From Henricia sp. BOLD:AAB3569 (Eukaryota > Echinodermata > Asteroidea > Spinulosida > Echinasteridae), in NCBI GenBank assembly GCA_037783545.1, contig JBBELK010000994.1:1-64000 (forward strand): 64,000 nucleotides of DNA, read 5' to 3'. The notes beneath the pieces were generated by a model. That model worked only from the letters and a program-made list of their open reading frames with translations, was not told the origin of the DNA and searched no databases. The position numbers were made by a program, and so were the translations under genes. Position 1 is the first letter of the stretch; the number at the start of each line of letters is the position of its first letter. Shown one piece after another: positions 12,764-23,768 of the stretch.

Positions 12764-14280
12764 TGTATGGGTCAGGCTTTTGTGCAGGTTCTTTACAGCA
12801 ATGTATTTTATTAATTCTACTTTTTATATATTCTAGCTACAAGGGGTTGATGAAATAGTATGGCTGGTCGCATGGTGTAATGGTTAGCACTCGAGACTTT
12901 GAATCTCGCGATCCGAGTTCAAATCTGGGTGGGACCTTGTGCTATTTTAACCTGTGTGTGAGCGGTTTACTTCAATCTTTTCGGTTAACTTCTAGATTTG
13001 ATATATTCCAGTTACAACTGCTTGGTGTGCAAAAGCATGACTGGTCCCATGGTGTAATGGTTAGCACTCGAGACTTTGAATCTCGCGATCCGAGTTCAAA
13101 TCTGGGTGGGACCTTGTACGATTTTAACCTTTGTGTGAGCGGTTTACTCCAATCTTTTCGGTTAACTTCTAGATTTGATATATTCCAGTTACAACTGCTT
13201 GGTGTGCAAAAGCATGACTGGTCCCATGGTGTAACGGTTAGCACTCGAGACTCTGAATCTCGCGATCCGAGTTCAAATCTCGGTGGGACCTTGTACGATT
13301 TTAACCTTTGTGTGAGCGGTTTACTCCAATCTTTTCGGTTAACTTCTAGATTTGATATATTCCAGTTACAAATGCTTGTTGTGCAAATGCATGACTGGTC
13401 CCATAGCGTAACGGTTAGCACTCGAGACTCTGAATCTCGCGATCCGAGTTTAAATCTCGGTGGGACCTAATTGTACGATTCTCAATTTTGTGTGAGTGGT
13501 TTAATGAAATGTTTTCGGTTAACTTCTAAATTTTATATATTCTAACTACAACTGCTTAGTGGTCATAAGTATGACTGGTCCCGTGGTGTAACGGTTAGCA
13601 CTCGAGACTCTGAATCTCGCGATCCGAGTTCAAATCTCGGTGGGACCTTGTATGGGTCAGTCTTTTGTGCAGGTTCTTTACTGTAATGTCTTTTATTAAC
13701 TTCTACATTTTATATATTCTAGCTACAAGGGGTTGATCAAATAGTATGACTGGTCGCATGGTGTAATGGTTAGCACTCGAGACTTTGAATCTCGCGATCC
13801 GAGTTCAAATCTGGGTCGGACCTTGTACTATTTTAACCTTTGTGTGAGCGGTTTACTCCAATCTTTTCGGTTAACTTCTAGATTTGATATATTCCAGTTA
13901 TAACTGCTTGGTGTGCAAGAGCATGACTGGTCCCATGGTGTAACGGTTAGCACTCGAGACTCTGAATCTCGCGATCCGAGTTCAAATCTCGGTGGGACCT
14001 TGTACGATTTAAACCTTTGTGTGAGCGGTTTACTCCAATCTTTTCGGTTAACTTCTAGATTTGATATATTCCAGTTACAACTGCTTGGTGCGCAAAAGCA
14101 TGACTGGTCCCATGGTGTAACGGTTAGCACTCGAGACTCTGAATCTCGCGATCCGAGTTCAAATCTCGGTGGGACCTTGTATGGGTCAGTCTTTTGTGCA
14201 GGTTCTTTACTGTAATGTCTTTTATTAACTTCTACATTTTATATATTCTAGCTACAAGGGGTTGATCAAATAGTATGACT

Positions 14281-14367
14281 GGTCGCATGGTGTAATGGTT
14301 AGCACTCGAGACTTTGAATCTCGCGATCCGAATTCAAATATCGGTGGTTCAAATCTCGGTGGGACCT
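14281..14367 (+). pseudogene. tRNA-Gln(TTG) with duplicated T arm, second copy
   Basis: Same 15-nt T-arm duplication as at 12677, 1604 bp away. Copying as part of a multi-gene block is simpler than two independent events. Confidence 0.8.
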
Positions 14368-14824
14368 TGTATGGGTCAGGCTTTTGTGCAGGTTCTTTAC
14401 AGCAATGTATTTTATTAACTTCTACTTTTTATATATTCTAGCTACAAGGGGTTGATGAAATAGTATGACTGGTCGCATGGTGTAATGGTTAGCACTCGAG
14501 ACTTTGAATCTCGCGATCCGAGTTCAAATCTGGGTGGGACCTTGTGCTATTTTAACCTTTGTGTGAGCGGTTTACTTCAATCTTTTCGGTTAACTTCTAG
14601 ATTTGATATATTCCAGTTACAACTGCTTGGTGTGCAAAAGCATGACTGGTCCCATGGTGTAATGGTTAGCACTCGAGACTTTGAATCTCGCGATCCGAGT
14701 TCAAATCTGGGTGGGACCTTGTACGATTTTAACCTTTGTGTGAGCGGTTTACTCCAATCTTTTCGGTTAACTTCTAGATTTGATATATTCCAGTTACAAC
14801 TGCTTGTTGTGCAAAAGCATGACT

Positions 14825-14896
14825 GGTACCATAGCGTAACGGTTAGCACTCGAGACTCTGAATCTCGCGTTCCGAGTTTAAATCTCGGTGGGACCT
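14825..14896 (+). tRNA. Degenerate tRNA-Gln(CTG)
   Basis: Several changes fall in one copy: ggtaccat in the acceptor (C4 to A), atagcgtaac across box A, cgttccg before the T stem, and gtttaaatc in box B. The anticodon loop CTCTGAA is intact. Weak or no Pol III transcription is expected. Confidence 0.7.
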
Positions 14897-15528
14897 TGTA
14901 CGATTCTCAATTTTGTGTGAGTGGTTTAATGAAATGTTTTCGGTTAACTTCTAAATTTTATATATTCTAACTACAACTGCTTGGTGGTCATAAGTATGAC
15001 TGGTCCCGTGGTGTAACGGTTAGCACTCGAGACTCTGAATCTCGCGATCCGAGTTCAAATCTCGGTGGGACCTTGTATGGGTCAGTCTTTTGTGCAGGTT
15101 CTTTACTGTAATGTCTTTTATTAACTTCTACATTTTATATATTCTAGCCACAAGGGGTTGATCAAATAGTATGACTGGTCGCATGGTGTAATGGTTAGCA
15201 CTCGAGACTTTGAATCTCGCGATCCGAGTTCAAATCTGGGTGGGACCTTGTACGATTTTAACCTTTGTGTGAGCGGTTTACTCCAATCTTTTCGGTTAAC
15301 TTCTAGATTTGATATATTCCAGTTACAACTGCTTGGTGTGCAAAAGCATGACTGGTCCCATGGTGTAACGGTTAGCACTCGAGACTCTGAATCTCGCGAT
15401 CCGAGTTCAAATCTCGGTGGGACCTTGTATGGGTCAGGCTTTTGTGCAGGTTCTTTACTGCAATGTATTTTATTAACTTCTACATTTTATATATTCTAGC
15501 TACAAGGGGTTGATGAAATAGTATGACT

Positions 15529-15948
15529 GGTCGCATGGTGTAATGGTTAGCACTCGAGACTTTGAATCTCGCGCTGAGTTCAAATCTGGGTGGGACCTTG
15601 TACTATTTTAACCTTTGTGTGAGCGGTTTACTCCAATCTTTTCGGTTAATTTCTAGATTTGATATATTCCAGTTACAACTGCTTGGTGTGCAAAAGCATG
15701 ACTGGTCCCATGGTGTAACGGTTAGCACTCTAGACTCTGAATCTAGCGATACGAGTTCAAATCTCGATGGGACCTTGTATGGGTCAGTCTTTTGTGCAGG
15801 TTCTTTACTGCAATGTCTTTTATTAACTTCTACATTTTATATATTTTAGCTACAAGGGGTTGATGAAATAGTATGACTGGTCGCATGGTGTAATGGTCAG
15901 CACTCGAGACTTTGAATCTCGCGCTGAGTTCAAATCTGAGTGGGACCT
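15529..15948 (+). repeat. 350-bp duplication with damaged TTG gene
   Basis: The pair 15529 (TTG) + 15704 (CTG) is repeated at 15879 + 16054, exactly 350 bp on. Both TTG copies (15529-15598 and 15879-15948) are 70 nt: gcgatccgag has become gcgctgag, removing part of the variable loop and T stem. Both are probably non-functional. Both CTG partners have the compensated anticodon stem described separately. Confidence 0.85.
15704..15775 (+). tRNA. tRNA-Gln(CTG) with compensated anticodon stem
   Basis: The anticodon stem is CTAGA/TCTAG instead of CGAGA/TCTCG. Positions 28 and 42 have both changed (G-C to T-A), so pairing is kept. The copy also has gatacgag before the T loop and ctcgatgg after it, which weakens the T stem. 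The second copy at 16054 has an intact T stem. Confidence 0.85.
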
Positions 15949-16053
15949 TGTACTATTTTAACCTTTGTGTGAGCGGTTTACTCCAATCTTTTCGGTTAAT
16001 TTCTAGATTTGATATATTCCAGTTACAACTGCTTGGTGTGCAAAAGCATGACT

Positions 16054-16125
16054 GGTCCCATGGTGTAACGGTTAGCACTCTAGACTCTGAATCTAGCGAT
16101 CCGAGTTCAAATCTCGGTGGGACCT
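16054..16125 (+). tRNA. tRNA-Gln(CTG) with compensated anticodon stem, intact
   Basis: Same T28-A42 replacement as at 15704, here with a normal T arm (ccgag/ctcgg) and acceptor, so the whole cloverleaf pairs. T4 terminators lie within the following cagtcttttgtg. Likely functional. Confidence 0.88.
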
Positions 16126-16227
16126 TGTATGGGTCAGTCTTTTGTGCAGGTTCTTTACTGCAATGTCTTTTATTAACTTCTACATTTTATATATTTTAGC
16201 AACTGCTTGGTGGTCATAGGCATGACT

Positions 16228-16314
16228 GGTCCCATGGTGTAACGGTTAGCACTCGAGACTTTGAATCTCGCGATCCGAGTTCAAATCTCGGTGGGTCAAA
16301 TCTCGGTGGGACCT
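16228..16314 (+). pseudogene. tRNA-Gln(TTG) with independent T-arm duplication
   Basis: 87 nt. caaatctcggtggg is followed by a second tcaaatctcggtgggacc, so the 3' half of the T arm is doubled. The breakpoints differ from those at 12677 and 14281. The upstream flank is of the ggtcat type, normally found before CTG genes, so the locus is recombinant. Confidence 0.75.
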
Positions 16315-17110
16315 TGTATGGGTCAGGCTTTTGTGCAGGTTCTTTACTGCAATGTATTTTATTAACTTCTACATTTTATACATTCTAGCTACAAGGGGTT
16401 GATGAAATAGTATGACTGGTCGCATGGTGTAATGGTTAGCACTCGAGACTTTGAATCTCGCGATCCGAGTTCAAATCTGGGTGGGAACTTGTACTATTTT
16501 AACCTTTGTGTGAGCGGTTTACTCCAATCTGTTCGGTTAACTTCTAGATTTGATATATTCCAGTTACAACTGCTTGGTGTGCAAAAGCATGACTGGTCCC
16601 ATTGTGTAACGGTTAGCACTCGAGACTCTGAATCTCGCGATCCGAGTTCAAATATCGGTGGGACCTTGTACGATTCTCGATTTTGTGTGAGTGGTTTACT
16701 GAAATGTTTTCGGTTAACTTCTAAATTTTATATATTCGAGCTACAACTGCATGGTGTGCAAAAGCATGACTGGTCCCATGGTGTAACGGTTAGCACTCGA
16801 GACTCTGAATCTCGCGATCCGAGTTCAAATCTCGGTGGGACCTTGTATGGGTCAGGCTTTTGTGCAGGTTCTTTACGGCAATGTCTTTTATTAACTTCTA
16901 CATTTTATATATTCTAGCTACAAGGGGTTGATGAAATAGTATGACTTGTCGCCTGGTGTAATGGTTAGCACTCGAGACTTTGAATCTCGCGATCCGAGTT
17001 CAAATCTGGGTGATACCTTGTACTATTTTAACCTTTGTGCGAGCGGTTTACCCCAATCTTTTAATTTCTAGATTTGATATATTCCAGTTATAACTGCTTG
17101 GTGTGCAAAA

Positions 17111-17717
17111 ATGTACTTTCTTAGGAAGCAGTAAGCGTGTCGCATACTTGGGGCACAGGTGAACTGGTGCATTGAATAACGATTGTAGCAATGCAGTATA
17201 AAGATGCATGCTTGAGCGCATTGGTCACTCAGGTTTTTTGCACGCCACAGACAGGACGTACTAAATTTTAATTTAGTTTTATGTCAGTCTTTTCAGATTT
17301 CTCGACAATTCATTCTAGAGAAAAAGGTCTGTGAGTAGCTGAGCTGAGGTAAGTGAGCCGGAGGGTTAAGCGGTCCTCCCGCTGTGCGATTTTTGCCGCG
17401 AGTTGGGTGTGATTGGCTAAGATTGTGTGTAGAGCCTATAGGCCGTCTCCGATAATCGTGCCAATGCGTAGGAGGTTCGTGGTAGGGATCGCACAGTGGA
17501 GGGTCTGCTTTAGTCTCCCAACTGACGCCTAACGCCTCCACGAAAGTCGACGTCCAAGTCCTGTCCTACTGCGGTAAAGCCGAATTCCCAATCAAGTATA
17601 AAGTGTATTTTTACTGTTTTCTTCCACAGGTGCGCAGCGATGGTGCGCAGCGACGGCGCGTACAGGCGCGTTAGAAAATGATTTATTCGCGTTTAAGCGC
17701 AGCTTATCAGAGAATAA
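17111..17717. mobile_element. 607-bp single-copy insert, possible LTR fragment
   Basis: The spacer gtgtgcaaaa|gcatgac is split after 17110 and resumes at 17718; only aa at 17716-17717 could be a duplicated target. The interior matches neither repeat and is richer in GC. TATAAAG at 17197-17203 is followed about 28 bp later by TCACTCAG at 17225, the spacing of a Pol II TATA box and initiator. The insert begins atgtact, so it has the TG of an LTR 5' end. A candidate LTR 3' end is ccaca at 17624-17628, followed by a doubled ggtgcgcagcga at 17629-17653 that might hold a primer-binding site. Alternatively tttttactgttttcttccacag is a splice-acceptor-like tract. No coding domain is visible; an 82-residue minus-strand frame (17293-17541) resembles nothing I know. 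Confidence 0.4.
17197..17232 (+). promoter_or_regulatory. Candidate Pol II core promoter in the insert
   Basis: TATAAAG at 17197-17203 and TCACTCAG at 17225-17232, about 28 bp apart, match a TATA-plus-initiator layout. It is the only such arrangement I see outside the tRNA units. The assignment rests on motif and spacing only. Confidence 0.35.
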
Positions 17718-17725
17718 GCATGACT

Positions 17726-20700
17726 GGTCCCATGGTGTAACGGTTAGCACTCGAGACTCTGAATCTCGCGATCCGAGTTCGAATCACGGTGGAACCTTGT
17801 ATTGGTCATGCTTTTGTGCAGGTTCTTTACTGCAATGTCTTCTTTTATTAACTTTTACATTTTATATATTCTAGCTACAAGGGGTTGATGAAATAGTATG
17901 ACTGGTGCCATGGTGTAACGATTAGCACTCGAGACTCTGAATCTCGCGATCCGAGTTCAAATCTCGGTGGGACCTTGTACGATTCTCAATTTTGTGTGAG
18001 TGGTTTACTGAAATGTTTTCGGTTAACTTCTAAATTTTATATATTCCAGCTACAACTGCTTGGAGATCATAAGTGTGACTGGTCCCGTGGTGTAACGGTT
18101 AGCACTCGAGACTCTTAATCTCGCGATCCGAGTTCAAATCTCGGTGGGACCTTGTATGGGTCGGGCTTTTGTGCAGGTTCTTTACTGCAATGTATTTTAT
18201 TAACTTCTACATTTTATATATTCTAGCTACAAGGGGTTGATGAAATAGTATGACTGGTCGCATGGTGTAATGGTTAGCACTCGAGACTTTGAATCTCGAG
18301 ATCCGAGTTAAAATCTGGGTGGGACCTTGTACTAATTTAACCTTTGTGTGAGCGGTTTACTCCAATCTTTTCGGTTAATTTCTAGATTTGATATATTCCA
18401 GTTACAACTGCTTGGTGTGCAAAAGCATGACTGGTCCCATGGTGTAACGGTTAGCACTCGAGACTCTGAATCTCGCAATCCGAGTTCAAATCTCGGTGGG
18501 ACCTTGTACGATTCTCAATTTTGTGTCAGTGGTTTACTGAAATGTTTTCGGTTAACTTTTAAATTTTATACATTCCAGCTACAACTGCTTGGTGGTCATA
18601 AGTATGACTGGTCCCGTGGTGTAACGGTTAGCACTCGAGACTCTGAATCTCGCCATCCGAGTTTAAATCTTGGTGGGACCTTGTGCGATTCTCAATTTTG
18701 TGTGAGTGGTTTACTGAAATTTTTTCGGTTAACTTCTAAATTTTATATATTCCAGCTACAACTGCTTGGTGGTCATAGGTATGACTGGTCCCGTGGTGTA
18801 ACGGTTAGCACTCGAGACTCTGAATCTCGCGATCCGAGTTCAAATCTCGGTAGGACCTTGTATGGGTCAGTCCTTTGTGCAGGTTCTTTACTGCAATGTA
18901 TTTTATTAACTTCTACATTTTATATATTCTAGCTACAAGGGGATGATGAAATGGTATGACTGGTCCCATGGTGTAATGGTTAGCACTCGAGACTTTGAAT
19001 CTCGCGATCCGAGTTCAAATCTCGGTGGGACCTTGTACTATTTTAACCTTTGTGTGAGTGGTTTACTGAAATGTTTTTGGTTAACTTTTAGATTTGATAT
19101 ATTCTAGTTACAACTGCTTGGTGGTCATAGGTATGACTGGTCCCGTGGTGTAACGGTTAGCACTCGAGACTCTGAATCTCGCGATCCGAGTTCAAATCTC
19201 GGTGGGACCTTGTATGGGTCAGTCCTTTGTGCAGGTTCTTTACTGCAATGTCTTTTAATAACTTCTACATTTTATATATTCTAGCTACAAGGGGTTGATG
19301 AAATGGTATGACTGGTCCCATGGTGTAATGGTTAGGACTAGAGACTTTGAATCTCGCGATCCGAGTTCAAATCTCGGTGGGACCTTGTACTATTTTAACC
19401 TTTGTGTGAGTGGTATACTGAAATGTTTTCGGTTAACTTCTAGATTTGATATAGTTACAACTGCTTGGTGTGCAAAAGCATGACTGGTCCCATGGTGTAA
19501 CTGTTAGCACTCGAGACTCTGAATCTCGCGATCCGAGTTCAAATCTCGGTGGGACCTTGTATGTGTCAGTCTTTTGTGCAGGTTCTTTACTGCAATGTCT
19601 TTTATTAACTTCTACATTTTATATATTCTAGCTACAAGGGGTTGATCAAATGGTATGACTGGTCCCATGGTGTAATGGTTAGCACTCGAGACTTTGAATC
19701 TCGCGATCCGAGTTCAAATCTCGGTGGGACCTTGTACCTTTGTGTGAGCGGTTTACTCCAATTTTTTCGGTTAACTTCTAGATTTGATATATTCCAGTTA
19801 CAACTGCTTGGTGTGCAAAAGCATGACTGGTCCCATGGTGTAACGGTTAGCACTCGAGACTCTGAATCTCGCAATCCGAGTTCAAATCTCGGTGGGACCT
19901 TGTACGATTCTCAATTTTGTGTGAGTGGTTTACTGAAATGTTTTCGGTTAACTTCTAAATTTTATATATTCCAGCTACAACTGCTTGGTGGTCATAGGTA
20001 TGACTGGTCCCGTGGGGTAACGGTTATCACTCGAGACTCTGAATCTCGCGATCCGAGTTCAAATCTCGGTGGCACCTTGTATGGGTCAGTCCTTTGTGCA
20101 GGTTCTTTACTGCAATGTCTTTTATTAACTTCTACATTTTATATATTCTAGCAACAAGGGGTTGATGAGATGGTATTTCTGGTCCCATGGTGTAATGGTT
20201 AGCACTCGAGACTTTGAATCTCGCGATCCGAGTTCAAATCTCGGTGGGACCTTGGACTATTTTAACCTTTGTGTGAGTGGTATACTGAAATGTTTTCGGT
20301 TAACTTCTAGATTTGATATATTCTAGTTACAACTGCTTGGTGTGCAAAAGCATGACTGGTCCTATGGTGTAACGGTTAGCACTCGAGACTCTGAATTTCG
20401 CGATCCGAGTTCAAATCTCGGTGGGACCTTGTATGTGTCAGGTTCTTTACTGCAATGTCTTTTATTAACTTCTACATTTTATATATTCTAGCTACAAGGG
20501 GTTGATGAAATGGTATGACTGGTCCCATGGTGTAATGGTTAGCACTCGAGACTTTGAATCTCGCGATCCGAGTTCAAATCTCGGTGGGACCTTGTACCTT
20601 TGTGTGAGCGGTTTACTCCAATTTTTTCGGTTAACTTCTAGATTTGATATATTCCAGTTACAACTGCTTGGTGTGCAAAAGCATGACTGGTCCCATGGTG

Positions 20701-22159
20701 TAACGGTTAGCACTCGAGACTCTGAATCTCGCAATCCGAGTTCCAATCTCGGTGGGACCTTGGACTATTTTAACCTTTGTGTGAGTGGTATACTGAAATG
20801 TTTTCGGTTAACTTCTAGATTTGATAAATTCCAGTTACAACTGCTTGGTGTGCAAAAGCATGACTGGTCCCATGGTGTAACGGTTAGCACTCGAGACTCT
20901 GAATCTCGCAATCCGAGTTCAAATCTCGGTGGGACCTTGTACGATTCTGAATTTTGTGTGAGTGGTTTACTGAAATGTTTTCGGTTAACTTCTAAATTTT
21001 ATATATTCCAGCTACAACTGCTTGGTGGTCATAGGTATGAATTGTCCCGTGGTGTAACGGTTATTACTCGAGACTCTGAATCTCGCGATCCGAGTTCAAA
21101 TCTCGGTGGGACCTTGTATGGGTCAGTCCTTTGTGCAGTTTCTTTACTGCAATGTCTTTTATTAACTTCTACATTTTATATATTCTAGCTACAAGGGGTT
21201 GATGAGATGGTATTTCTGGTCCCATGGTGTAATGGTTAGCACTCGAGACTTTGAATCTCGCGATCCGAGTTCAAATCTCGGTGGGACCTTGGACTATTTT
21301 AACCTTTGTGTGAGTGGTATACTGAAATGTTTTCGGTTAACTTCTAGATTTGATATATTCTAGTTACAACTGCTTGGTGTGCAAAAGCATGACTGGTCCC
21401 ATGGTGTAACGGTTAGCACTCGAGACTCTGAATCTCGCGATCCGAGTTCAAATCTCGGTGGGACCTTGTATGGGTCAGTCTTTTGTGCAGGTTCTTTACT
21501 GCAATGTCTTTTATTAACTTCTACATTTTATATATTCTAGCTACAAGGGGTTGATGAAATGGTATGACTGGTCCCATGGTGTAATGGTTAGCACTCGAGA
21601 CTTTGAATCTCGCGATCCGAGTTCAAATCTCGGTGGGACCTTGTACCTTTGTGTGAGCGGTTTACTCCAATTTTTTCGGTTAACTTCTACATTTTATATA
21701 TTCTAGCTACAAGGGGTTGATGAAATAGTATGACTGGTCGCATGGTGTAATGGTTAGCACTCGAGACTTTGAATCTCGCGATCCGAGTTCAAATCTCGGT
21801 GGGACCTTGGACTATTTTAACCTTTGTGTGAGTGGTATACTGAAATGTTTTCGGTTAACTTCTAGATTTGATATATTCTAGTTACAACTGCTTGGTGTGC
21901 AAAAGCATGACTGGTCCCATGGTGTAACGGTTAGCACTCGAGACTCTGAATCTTGCGATCCGAGTTCAAATCTCGGTGGGACCTTGTATGGGTCAGTCTT
22001 TTGTGCAGGTTCTTTACTGCAATGTCTTTTATTAACTTCTACATTTTATATATTCTAGCTACAAGGGGTTGATGAAATGGTATGACTGGTCCCATGGTGT
22101 AATGGTTAGCACTGGAGACTTTGAATCTCGCGATCCGAGTTCAAATCTCGGTGGGACCT
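17726..22159 (+). tRNA. tRNA-Gln array, block 2 (26 loci)
   Basis: CTG genes start at 17726, 17904, 18433, 18610, 18787, 19139, 19486, 19829, 20006, 20358, 20689, 20866, 21043, 21395, 21913. TTG genes start at 18256, 18962, 19314, 19661, 20181, 20521, 21218, 21570, 21736, 22088. 18081 has anticodon CTT. From 18962 on most TTG copies have intact acceptor and T stems, unlike block 1. Oddities: 17726 has gaatcacggtggaacc; 18256 has ggtcgca plus ctggg; 18610 has gtttaaatcttgg; 19314 has ggttaggactagag; 20006 has tggggtaacggttatc; 21043 has lost G1 (attgtcccg). The CTG loci 20866 and 20689 differ mainly in box B (gttcaaatc, gttccaatc). Confidence 0.93.
18081..18152 (+). tRNA. Gln-type tRNA with lysine anticodon CTT
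   Basis: The body is an ordinary array tRNA-Gln: acceptor GGTCCCG/TGGGACC with a G7.T66 wobble, box A, box B, stem CGAGA/TCTCG and T arm all intact. The anticodon loop reads CTCTTAA, so positions 18114-18116 are CTT, which reads AAG (Lys), instead of CTG. It is a single G36-to-T change. If transcribed and still charged with Gln it would misread Lys codons, but eukaryotic GlnRS relies on the anticodon, so charging may be poor. It could also be a neutral dying copy or a base-call error. Confidence 0.85.
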
Positions 22160-22264
22160 TGTACTATTTTAACCTTTGTGTGAGTGGTTTACTGAAATGT
22201 TTTCGGTTAACTTTTAGATTTGATATATTCTAGTTACAACTGCTTGGTGTGCAAAAGCATGACT

Positions 22265-22356
22265 GGTCCCATGGTGTAACGGTTAGCACTCGAGACTCTG
22301 AATCCCGCGATCCTAGTTCGAATCTCGCGATCCGAGTTCAAATCTCGGTGGGACCT
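22265..22356 (+). pseudogene. tRNA-Gln(CTG) with 20-nt internal duplication
   Basis: 92 nt. After the anticodon loop the sequence gaatcccgcgatcctagttc is followed by a second gaatctcgcgatccgagttc, so the 3' anticodon stem, variable loop and part of the T arm are doubled. Boxes A and B both survive but lie 20 bp further apart, which Pol III can tolerate. The product would not fold normally. The same structure is at 23677-23768. Confidence 0.8.
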
Positions 22357-23676
22357 TGTACGATTCTCAATTTTGTGTGAGTGGTTTACTGAAATGTATT
22401 CGGTTAACTTCTAAATTTTATATATTCCAGCTACAACTGCTTGGTGGTCATAAGTATGACTGGCCCCGTGGTGTAACGGTTAGCACTTGAAACTCTGAAT
22501 CTCGCGATCCGAGTTCAAATCTCGGTGGGACCTTGTATGGGTCAGTCTTTTGTGCAGGTTCTTTACTGCAATGTCTTTTATTAACTTCTACATTTCATAT
22601 ATTCTAGCTACAAGGGGTTGATGAAATGGTATGACTGGTCCCATGGTGTAATGGTTAGCACTCGAGACTTTGAATCTCGCGATCCGAGTTCAAATCTCGG
22701 TGGGACCTTGTACCTTTGTGTGAGCGGTTTACTCCAAATTTTTCGTTTAACTTCTAGATTTGATATATTCCAGTTACAACTACTTGGTGTGCAAAAGCAT
22801 GACTGGTCCCATGGTGTAACGGTTAGCACTCGACACTCTGAATCTCGCAATCCGAGTTCAAATCTTGGTGGGACCTTGTGCGATTCTCAATTTTGTGTGA
22901 GTGGTTTACTGAAATGTTTTCGGTTAACTTCTAAATTTTATATATTCCAGCTACAACTGCTTGGTGGTCATAGGTATGACTGGTCCTGTGGTGTAACGGT
23001 TAGCACTCGAGACTCTGAATCTCGCGATCCGAGTTCAAATCTCATTGGGACCTTGTATGGGTCAGTCCTTTGTGCAGGTTCTTTACTGCAATGTCTTTTA
23101 TTAACTTCTACATTTTATATATTCTAGCTACAAGGGGTTGATGAAATAGTATGACTGGTCGCATGGTGTAATGGTTAGCACTCGAGACTTTGAATCTCGC
23201 GATCCGAGTTCAAATCTCGTTGGGACCTTGTGCTATTTTAACCTTTGTGTGAGTGGTTTACTGAAATGTTTTCGGTTAACTTTTAGATTTGATATATTCT
23301 AGTTACAACTGCTTGGTGCGCAAAAGAATGACTGGTCCCATGGTGTAACGGTTAGCACTCGAGACTCTGAATCTCGCGATCCGAGTTCAAATCTCGGTCG
23401 GACCTTGTATGGGTCAGGCTTTTGTGCAGGTTCTTTACTGCAATGTCTTTTATTAACTTCTACATTTTATATATTCTAGCTACAAGGGGTTGATGAAATG
23501 GTATGACTGGTCCCATGGTGTAATGGTTAGCACTCGAGACTTTGAATCTCGCGATCCGAGTTCAAATTTCGGTGGGACCTTGTACCTTTGTGTGAGCGGT
23601 TTACTCAAATGTTTTCGGTTAACTTCTAGATTTGATATATTCCAGTTACAACTGCTTGGTGTGCAAAAGCATGACT

Positions 23677-23768
23677 GGTCCCATGGTGTAACGGTTAGCA
23701 CTCGAGACTCTGAATCCCGCGATCCTAGTTCGAATCTCGCGATCCGAGTTCAAATCTCGGTGGGACCT
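23677..23768 (+). pseudogene. tRNA-Gln(CTG) with 20-nt internal duplication, second copy
   Basis: Same duplication and the same private changes (cccgcgatcctagttcg) as at 22265, so it is a copy of that locus 1412 bp away. The upstream genes differ in order, which points to conversion or exchange rather than one simple block duplication. Confidence 0.8.

Larger units (their letters stand above)
12325..17018 (+). tRNA. tRNA-Gln array, block 1 (27 loci)
   Basis: Each locus is 72 nt unless noted. The acceptor stem is GGTCCCA/TGGGACC with discriminator T; the anticodon stem is CGAGA/TCTCG and the T stem CCGAG/CTCGG. Box A is TGGTGTAACGG and box B is GTTCAAATC. CTG genes start at 12325, 12502, 13220, 13397, 13577, 13929, 14106, 14825, 15002, 15354, 15704, 16054, 16595, 16772. 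TTG genes start at 12677, 12866, 13043, 13752, 14281, 14471, 14648, 15177, 15529, 15879, 16228, 16418, 16947. This satellite-proximal block is the most decayed. Most TTG copies begin ggtcgca (G5.G68 mismatch) and have a T stem ending ctggg (G51.G63 mismatch). 13397 and 14825 have an altered box A (atagcgtaac), and 16947 has lost G1. The stretch 12677-13820 is repeated about 1.6 kb on with one gene missing. Confidence 0.93.

Noticed and set aside
13828..14130. Minus-strand frames such as 13828-14130 with SYKVPPRFELGSRDSESRV
   Set aside because: Reverse complement of tRNA genes. This peptide is a familiar false product of antisense tRNA genes.
17293..17541. 82-residue minus-strand frame inside the foreign insert
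   Set aside because: Short, no recognisable domain, low-complexity proline/histidine-rich composition; more likely chance in GC-richer DNA.
17195..17605. agtataaag at 17195 and again 400 bp later, as possible paired LTRs
   Set aside because: Only nine bases match and the surroundings differ, so this is not a long terminal repeat pair.
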